Assembly: GCA_002367235.1 (NCBI GenBank)
Contig: DFBC01000012.1
Span: forward strand, 8,170 to 16,488
Source of the DNA: Cellvibrionales bacterium UBA3090
GTDB lineage: Bacteria; Pseudomonadota; Gammaproteobacteria; Pseudomonadales; Porticoccaceae
DNA: 8,319 nucleotides
Direction: 5' to 3'
Both the position numbers and the translations under genes were made by a program. Numbering within the stretch: the stretch's first letter is position 1; every line of letters starts with the position of its first letter. Under the pieces are notes generated by a model that was given only the letters and a program-made list of their open reading frames with translations, ran no database searches and was not told the DNA's origin. Below, piece after piece: positions 1-4,459 of this stretch.

Positions 1-536
1 GCTATAGCACTGGCGATAGCGACAGGGATATATTATTGCGTGCCCACCTTCGTATGCAGAAAGTGCTTGAGGAAGAGTGGCAACACCGTCAAGCTGATCT
101 GCCTTTCCATTCTTCCTATGAAGCCTTGATATTGGCCTCGATTGTTGAGAAAGAAACCGGAGTGGAGTCCGAGCGGGATCAAATCGCGGGTGTGTTTGTC
201 CGCCGCTTGAAAAGAGGGATGAGATTACAAACAGATCCTACGGTAATCTATGGATTGGGCGATCAATATCGGGGCAATATTACTCGTCGGCACTTAAAGC
301 AGAGTACGCCGTATAATACCTATTTGATTAAAGGTCTGCCGCCCACACCCATTGCGATGCCCGGGCGTGATGCAATTCATGCAGCGCTTAACCCTGCAGA
401 TGGCGATGCCCTGTATTTTGTGGCTAAGGGTGATGGTAGTCATTACTTCTCTGCTACGCTGGATGAACACCTGAAAGCGGTGCAGCGGTACCAGCTTCAG
501 CGGCGTTCTAATTACCGCTCCAGCCCTGATAAATAG
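1..536 (+). CDS. mltG: Endolytic peptidoglycan transglycosylase MltG, 3' part (5' end outside window)
   Basis: This is the C-terminal portion of a YceG/MltG-family lytic transglycosylase, an inner-membrane-anchored periplasmic enzyme that cleaves nascent glycan strands and so helps set their length. The reading frame is open from position 3 (YSTGDSDRDILLRAH), so the gene enters from the left; the TTG at 36 is an internal Leu codon, not a start. The family hallmark ILASIVEKETG is present. Its first Glu (codon 147-149) corresponds to the catalytic Glu of E. coli MltG. Further conserved stretches follow: LQTDPTVIYGLG, STPYNTYLIKGLPPTPIAMPG and the ALNPADGDALYFVAKGDGSH segment. The N-terminal membrane anchor and LysM-like part are not in the window. 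The gene ends 10 nt before tmk, the usual order in gammaproteobacteria, which supports co-transcription. Family assignment is secure. Confidence 0.96.
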   Translation, partial: YSTGDSDRDILLRAHLRMQKVLEEEWQHRQADLPFHSSYEALILASIVEKETGVESERDQIAGVFVRRLKRGMRLQTDPTVIYGLGDQYRGNITRRHLKQSTPYNTYLIKGLPPTPIAMPGRDAIHAALNPADGDALYFVAKGDGSHYFSATLDEHLKAVQRYQLQRRSNYRSSPDK

Positions 537-546
537 ACAATTAACT

Positions 547-1206
547 ATGAATTCTAGTCAGATCGGAAAATTTATCACTATTGAAGGTGTTGAAGGGGTT
601 GGGAAAACCACCAATATAGACTTCATTCGACAGTGGTTGAAGCAGCAGGGCATTCCCCATATCAACACAAGAGAGCCTGGTGGGACCCCTCTGGCTGAAA
701 GTATTCGAGAATTGTTACTTAGTCCTCGTGAAGAAGCTGTTGATGAAAATACGGAACTCTTAATGATGTTTGCCGCTCGAGCCCAGCACCTTGCCCAGGT
801 GATAAAACCAGCCTTGGGACGGGGGGAATGGGTAGTTTGTGATCGGTTTACCGATGCTACCTATGCATATCAAGGTGGGGGCCGAGGTGTTTCGATGGAA
901 AAAATAGCCCAGCTCGAAATGCTTGTTCAAGATACTTTACGGCCGGATCTGACCTTTGTCCTCGATATTCCCGTTGATCAAGGTCTTGCTCGTGCCAAGA
1001 GTCGCAGCACTCCTGATCGATTTGAGCGGGAGAAACTAGCCTTCTTTGATAGGGTGAGGGATTGTTATCTTACAAGGGCAAAAGCGGCACCTGATCAGTA
1101 CAGAGTGGTGGATGCCTCACAATCTTTAGAGGGTGTTCAGGCTGATCTAGCCATGTTGCTCGATCAATATTTATCAAGTAGTTCCTGGGGGCAAGCGGGT
1201 GAGTGA
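547..1206 (+). CDS. tmk: Thymidylate kinase (dTMP kinase)
   Basis: Cytosolic kinase that phosphorylates dTMP to dTDP with ATP, an essential step of dTTP synthesis. The 219-residue length is normal for the family. Visible motifs are the P-loop GVEGVGKT (residues 14-21), the TREPGG dTMP-binding motif (41-46), DRFTDATYAYQGGGRG (99-114), and a LID segment around 149-160 with several basic residues (R149, K151, R153, R158). Lack of a basic residue inside the P-loop together with a basic LID matches the E. coli-type (type II) enzyme. The ATG at 547 is chosen because it puts the P-loop at the expected distance from the N-terminus, although no clear Shine-Dalgarno sequence precedes it; translation may depend on coupling to mltG 10 nt upstream. 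The 3' end overlaps holB by 8 nt. Confidence 0.97.
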   Translation: MNSSQIGKFITIEGVEGVGKTTNIDFIRQWLKQQGIPHINTREPGGTPLAESIRELLLSPREEAVDENTELLMMFAARAQHLAQVIKPALGRGEWVVCDRFTDATYAYQGGGRGVSMEKIAQLEMLVQDTLRPDLTFVLDIPVDQGLARAKSRSTPDRFEREKLAFFDRVRDCYLTRAKAAPDQYRVVDASQSLEGVQADLAMLLDQYLSSSSWGQAGE

Positions 1207-2152
1207 ATTATCGACCCCAGCACCAGCCATGCATTATCCATGGCAGTTAAACCAATGGCGACAACTGTCCTCCCAGATAGATAAGGATCGGCTGCCACAT
1301 GCGATGCTTTTGAGTGGGCCGAAATACATTGGTAAATACCAGTTTTCTCTGACATTGGCCCAGAGAATGCTTTGTGAGTCTCCAATCGGTGGTTATGCCT
1401 GTGGAAGTTGTAAGCAGTGCCATTTGGTGACTGCGAATAGCCACCCAGATCTTCTGATGGTCAAGCCGGAGGAAGAAGGCAAAGCCATTCGAATTGATCT
1501 TATTCGTGCACTAGGGGAATTTGCCAACAAAACGGCTCAGCAGGGCGGTTGGAAGATCGCTTTGATTTACCCCGCAGAAGCCATGAACCTCAATTCAGCG
1601 AACGCACTGTTGAAAAACCTTGAAGAGCCAAATGCAAAAACATTGCTGTTGTTGGTTTCCCACGAGCCGGCACGGTTGTCGGCGACAATCCGAAGTCGCT
1701 GCCGCATGGTTAAATTCCCTATTCCAGCGGATCTTGAGGTGCGTAACTGGTTGTCTCAGGTGGTGGGGCCGCAGGAAGACGTTGGTCAGTTGCTCGAGTT
1801 TTCCGAAGGGCGACCATTACTGGCATTACAATTACTTGAAACAGACTGGTTGGAGCAACGTCGTAGTTTAGATGGACTGTTGGATGACTTGGTTGCCCAT
1901 CGAAGCACACCGCTAGCTATCGCTGAGAAATGCCTTGCCAATGACCCTTTAATGACGATCGACTGGCTCTATAGTCGAGTGGCATCGGATCTCCGTTATG
2001 GAAGAACGGCCGTTTCCCCCCGCTTGATGTTTCGCTACTTAGATCGATTAATTCAGGCAAAAAAGTTAATGCAGAGTTCATCCAACCCAAACATTCAACT
2101 GTTATGGGAAGAGTTACTGCTTAACTGGCAACTTCTTTATATTGTGAAGTAG
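1199..2152 (+). CDS. holB: DNA polymerase III subunit delta prime
   Basis: Clamp-loader subunit that, with delta and tau/gamma, loads the beta sliding clamp at the replication fork. The 317-residue protein has the AAA+ clamp-loader architecture: four zinc-ligand cysteines (C59, C68, C71, C74; the CGSCKQC cluster), NSANALLKNLEEP (132-144) and the SRC motif (166-168), whose Arg acts as an arginine finger on the neighbouring ATPase subunit. The P-loop region is degenerate (GPKYIGKY, 40-47, no Thr/Ser after GK) and no Walker B DE pair is visible, as expected for a delta prime subunit that does not hydrolyse ATP. The GTG start at 1199 overlaps the tmk stop (GTGAGTGA) and has a G-rich possible Shine-Dalgarno at 1187-1191. 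An in-frame ATG at 1229 (MHYPWQ) would also give a normal N-terminus but has no visible ribosome site. Confidence 0.95.
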   Translation: MSELSTPAPAMHYPWQLNQWRQLSSQIDKDRLPHAMLLSGPKYIGKYQFSLTLAQRMLCESPIGGYACGSCKQCHLVTANSHPDLLMVKPEEEGKAIRIDLIRALGEFANKTAQQGGWKIALIYPAEAMNLNSANALLKNLEEPNAKTLLLLVSHEPARLSATIRSRCRMVKFPIPADLEVRNWLSQVVGPQEDVGQLLEFSEGRPLLALQLLETDWLEQRRSLDGLLDDLVAHRSTPLAIAEKCLANDPLMTIDWLYSRVASDLRYGRTAVSPRLMFRYLDRLIQAKKLMQSSSNPNIQLLWEELLLNWQLLYIVK

Positions 2153-2250
2153 TTGTTGGTTGGCTGGACTTGTTATAGGCTTTGAGCTTAAGAGGCTGGA
2201 TGCTACAGGCCTCGCTATAGTACACTATGCGTTAATTTGTTGGATTAAAT
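2153..2250 (+). promoter_or_regulatory. holB-pilZ intergenic gap with possible weak promoter
   Basis: This 98-nt gap is the largest within the left-hand cluster. It contains TATAGT at 2216-2221, a five-of-six match to a sigma-70 -10 box, followed by TACACT at 2221-2226. No good -35 hexamer sits 16-18 nt upstream; TTGAGC at 2182-2187 is 28 nt away. No intrinsic terminator is visible, so read-through from holB into pilZ is likely even if a local promoter exists. A short GGA at 2242-2244 lies 6 nt before the pilZ ATG and may act as a weak ribosome site. Confidence 0.25.
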
Positions 2251-2610
2251 ATGGATATGGACGCATTTGGCGGCGGAATACGAAACGGGATTCTGAACCT
2301 TAATGTTAAGGATCAGCAGTCACTCTACGCCATTTATATGCCATTTGTTCACAATGGCGGTCTGTTTATCCCAACCCGTAAAAAATACATGCTGGGCGAT
2401 GAAGTTTTCATCCTGCTTGATTTGATGGATGAGCCAGAAAGAATTCCTCTTACCGGCAAGGTTGTCTGGATCACCCCTAAAGGGGCGGGTAGTAACCGTC
2501 GTGAAGGTGTCGGCATTCAACTCAATGAGAAGCATGCAGAAATGCAAGGCAAGTTCGAGACCTATCTCGCAGGGATGTTGGAATCCGAAAAACCCACCAG
2601 TACTATGTGA
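2251..2610 (+). CDS. pilZ: Type IV pilus assembly protein PilZ (non-canonical PilZ domain)
   Basis: A 119-residue, single-domain cytosolic PilZ protein closely resembling the founding Pseudomonas aeruginosa PilZ, including the segments NGILNL, MPFVHNGGLFIPT (30-42), LGDEVF, MDEPERIP (59-66), GKVVWITPKGAG (69-80), the VGIQLN strand (87-92) and the C-terminal ETYLAG with a final TM. It lacks the N-terminal RxxxR and the (D/N)xSxxG motif required for c-di-GMP binding; HNGGLF occupies the latter place. Family knowledge: these orthologues do not bind c-di-GMP but are needed for type IV pilus biogenesis, in Xanthomonas through contacts with the PilB ATPase and an EAL protein. Position directly after holB matches Pseudomonas and Xanthomonas. 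A second ATG at 2257 is a possible alternative start. It implies that pilus genes exist elsewhere in the genome. Confidence 0.94.
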   Translation: MDMDAFGGGIRNGILNLNVKDQQSLYAIYMPFVHNGGLFIPTRKKYMLGDEVFILLDLMDEPERIPLTGKVVWITPKGAGSNRREGVGIQLNEKHAEMQGKFETYLAGMLESEKPTSTM

Positions 2611-2644
2611 TCTACCCCTGCTTCTTTGTAAACCCCATTGAAAT

Positions 2645-2649
2645 AAGGA
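2645..2649 (+). promoter_or_regulatory. Ribosome binding site for the TatD-family gene
   Basis: AAGGA at 2645-2649 lies 10 nt before the GTG at 2660. Since GTG (2660), TTG (2663) and GTG (2666) follow each other in frame, this site is what favours 2660 as the start; the later codons would be further from the ribosome site than is usual. Confidence 0.6.
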
Positions 2650-2659
2650 ATAACCAAAC

Positions 2660-3439
2660 GTGTTGGTGGATTCCCATTGTCACCTCGATCACCTCGATCT
2701 AAGTGATTATCACAACTCCCTAAACGATTTGTTACAAGCTGCTCGCAAGAGGGGCGTGAGCCATTTTTTGAGTGTGGGCGTCGACCTTGATTCATCCAGA
2801 AAGCTGATAGAATTGGCAACCGATTATCCCGATGTAAATGTTTCAGTCGGTGTTCATCCCCTTCAGAAATTACGGCCCACGATACCTGAAATTTCCGAGC
2901 TTCTAGAACTTGGTCGTCACCAGAGTGTCGTCGCCATTGGCGAAACGGGGCTTGATAATTACTACGACAGTGAATCCATCGCCTGGCAGAAAGAAAGTTT
3001 TATTCGTCACCTAAAGGCTGCGAGTGAATTGGCGAAGCCCGTGATTGTTCATACCCGCGAAGCCCGTGAAGAGACGCTGTCTATTTTGCGTACGCACGCA
3101 AATAAAGAGTCTTCAGGCGTTCTGCACTGTTTTACAGAGACATGGGAGATGGCCCGTGATGCGATGGAGCTTAATTTCTACCTCTCTTTTTCAGGCATTA
3201 TTACCTTCCGTAATGCCTCAGCACTGCGAGAGGTGGTGAAGAAGGTTCCTCTTGAACGTATGTTGGTAGAAACAGACGCGCCTTGGCTTGCTCCAGTGCC
3301 CCATAGAGGCAAGCAAAATGAGCCTCAGTTTGTGGTCGAAGTGGCAAAAGCGGTGGCTGAGATCAAAGGTATTTCCTATGAGGAAGTGGCCGAGGTGACC
3401 ACCCAAAACTTTCAAACGCTATTTTTTCCTAGCCGTTAA
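2660..3439 (+). CDS. TatD-family metal-dependent hydrolase (YcfH-like, putative DNase)
   Basis: TIM-barrel metallohydrolase of 259 residues, close to the usual 260-265. All expected metal ligands and signatures are present: HCHLD (H6, H8), GVHP (H66), GETGLD with E95, HTREA with H131, LHCF with H156, and ETDAPWLAP with D206, followed by PHRGK. TatD relatives have 3'-5' exonuclease or DNase activity and have been linked to DNA repair; the specific substrate of the YcfH subgroup encoded next to holB is not firmly known, so I give no symbol. The GTG start gives MLVDSHCHLD, the standard N-terminus of the family. The gene starts 49 nt after pilZ and closes the left-hand cluster; it is convergent with the operon on the other strand. 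YcfH is the better orthologue guess than TatD itself because of the gene neighbourhood. Confidence 0.93.
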   Translation: MLVDSHCHLDHLDLSDYHNSLNDLLQAARKRGVSHFLSVGVDLDSSRKLIELATDYPDVNVSVGVHPLQKLRPTIPEISELLELGRHQSVVAIGETGLDNYYDSESIAWQKESFIRHLKAASELAKPVIVHTREAREETLSILRTHANKESSGVLHCFTETWEMARDAMELNFYLSFSGIITFRNASALREVVKKVPLERMLVETDAPWLAPVPHRGKQNEPQFVVEVAKAVAEIKGISYEEVAEVTTQNFQTLFFPSR

Positions 3440-3449
3440 ACTTAAACAC

Positions 3450-3479
3450 AAAAAAGCCCGGTAGTGGCTTTACCGGGCT
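3450..3479 (-). terminator. Rho-independent terminator of the ABC/DUF4340 operon
   Basis: A perfect 9-bp stem (AGCCCGGTA at 3455-3463 and TACCGGGCT at 3471-3479) encloses a 7-nt loop. On the plus strand the stem is preceded by six A residues (3450-3455), so on the minus strand it is followed by a T-run, the layout of an intrinsic terminator for the leftward operon, about 40 nt past its last stop codon. For rightward transcripts from the TatD-family gene the same hairpin forms but is followed by GTCTAG rather than T residues, so it should terminate poorly in that direction; it could still protect the mRNA 3' end. Confidence 0.88.
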
Positions 3480-3519
3480 GTCTAGAGGCTAGATTAACGA
3501 CGCTTTCAATCTCAAGTAT

Positions 3520-4443
3520 TTACTCGGGTTTAGCCATAATGAGGTCGGTCTGTCTAAGATCTGCTATTTTTTCGTACACCGCTTTTTTCAGTGTGAACAT
3601 TTCTTCTCGATCATTTCTCTGTACAAAGTAAGCATCTCCCACCTTCACAAAAAGATAGGTCCAGCTGCCTTTGTCGTCTGTGACCTCTAGCGTCGTTTTC
3701 ACCGTGTCATCTGAAGTCAACACGGGTTTATAGCGGGCTATCTTATAAATTTCTAAGTTAGAAAGTGCTGCTGATAATTCGTCTACTTTGTTTTGATCGA
3801 GTTTCCCCTGATTGCTGTTGCCGAGGAAGATAGATGGGCCGGAACGGTTAAAGAACCAAGTGGCCCCGGTTCTTTTGACATTGTAATCAGGCCCTCTAAT
3901 TGCACTGATATCACTGGCGGAAATGAGCCCTTTGTCGATCCATAAGTCGGCATTGGCATTAATATCCAATGTGTCTAACCTAACATTGTAGATCGCATCA
4001 TCACCCGCTCGACGGACGTGAGATTGCCGCAGGCCTGGTGAGTTACCAAAGAATAATTCACCGAGTAGGTCGCCTTGGCTATACACTTCAACATGTCTTA
4101 AAAACTTATCATCTGCCACTTCAAATCGCTTGTGACTGCTGCTCATCGTCGCAACGGGCCAACCGGTCTGTAGGTTTTTTAGGCTCCGAAGAAGCTCATT
4201 AATATCATCATTATTGATAGGGAGCTTTGTATCGGACAGTATCCACGAGGCATCCGATTTGAGCAGTGTGACACCAAAGTCTTTAGTTTCGACCATCAAC
4301 TGATCAACACTCTGCCAATCAATGGCGAGCAGGGGCTTGGGTTTGTTTTTTTGAGCCTCCCACTGGTTGTTTAATAGCAGTGCCACAGCAAGCAAGAGTT
4401 GAACGAGCAACAGGCCTGTTAGCCAGAATTTCAGCTTTTTCAT
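3520..4443 (-). CDS. Membrane-anchored DUF4340 domain protein, partner of the GldG-like ABC system
   Basis: A 307-residue protein with a short basic N-terminus (MKKLKFW) and one hydrophobic helix (about 8-25), with no lipobox cysteine or obvious cleavage site, so it is probably anchored in the inner membrane with the rest in the periplasm. The body has the DUF4340 pattern: a strand pair ending in SWIL (67-70), then LPINNDDINELLRSLKNLQ (74-92), and a related later unit with ATWFF (194-198), then LDQNKVDELSAALSNLEIYKIA (215-236). That suggests two copies of one fold. DUF4340 genes commonly follow GldG-like genes, as here. Its ATG is 13 nt after the permease stop, with GGGAG well placed just before it, so the two are probably translationally coupled. 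The biochemical function is unknown; a structural or substrate-handling role beside the GldG-like domain is inference. Confidence 0.85.
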   Translation of the reverse strand: MKKLKFWLTGLLLVQLLLAVALLLNNQWEAQKNKPKPLLAIDWQSVDQLMVETKDFGVTLLKSDASWILSDTKLPINNDDINELLRSLKNLQTGWPVATMSSSHKRFEVADDKFLRHVEVYSQGDLLGELFFGNSPGLRQSHVRRAGDDAIYNVRLDTLDINANADLWIDKGLISASDISAIRGPDYNVKRTGATWFFNRSGPSIFLGNSNQGKLDQNKVDELSAALSNLEIYKIARYKPVLTSDDTVKTTLEVTDDKGSWTYLFVKVGDAYFVQRNDREEMFTLKKAVYEKIADLRQTDLIMAKPE

Positions 4444-4447
4444 GATG

Positions 4448-4459
4448 AACTCTCCCTTA
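4448..4459 (-). promoter_or_regulatory. Ribosome binding site for the DUF4340 gene overlapping the upstream stop codon
   Basis: Read on the minus strand, the sequence TAAGGGAGAGTTCATC precedes the ATG. The purine-rich GGGAGAG begins right at the stop codon (TAA, 4457-4459) of the permease gene and is about 6-8 nt from the DUF4340 start. This geometry favours terminating ribosomes restarting on the next gene. Confidence 0.65.

Noticed and set aside
36..38. TTG as the start of a short mltG-like gene
   Set aside because: The frame is open to the left edge and the upstream residues (YSTGDSDRDIL) match the MltG family, so this is an internal Leu codon of a gene cut by the window.
1314..1340. Degenerate P-loop in holB as a sign of gene damage
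   Set aside because: Delta prime subunits commonly lack a working ATP site; the zinc cysteines and SRC motif are intact, so the gene looks functional.
1164..1444. Minus-strand open frames opposite tmk/holB
   Set aside because: They lie opposite conserved coding sequence and resemble no known family; composition fits shadow frames.
2681..2698. Perfect 9-nt direct repeat CACCTCGAT at the start of the TatD-family gene
   Set aside because: It encodes HLDHLD. The family commonly has a HLDRLDL-like sequence here, so the repeat is probably a coincidence of codon choice and not a mobile or regulatory repeat.
3481..3493. Small palindrome TCTAG-AGG-CTAGA after the terminator
   Set aside because: A 5-bp stem with a 3-nt loop and no following T-run is too weak for a terminator and occurs by chance; no repeat of it was noticed elsewhere in the window.
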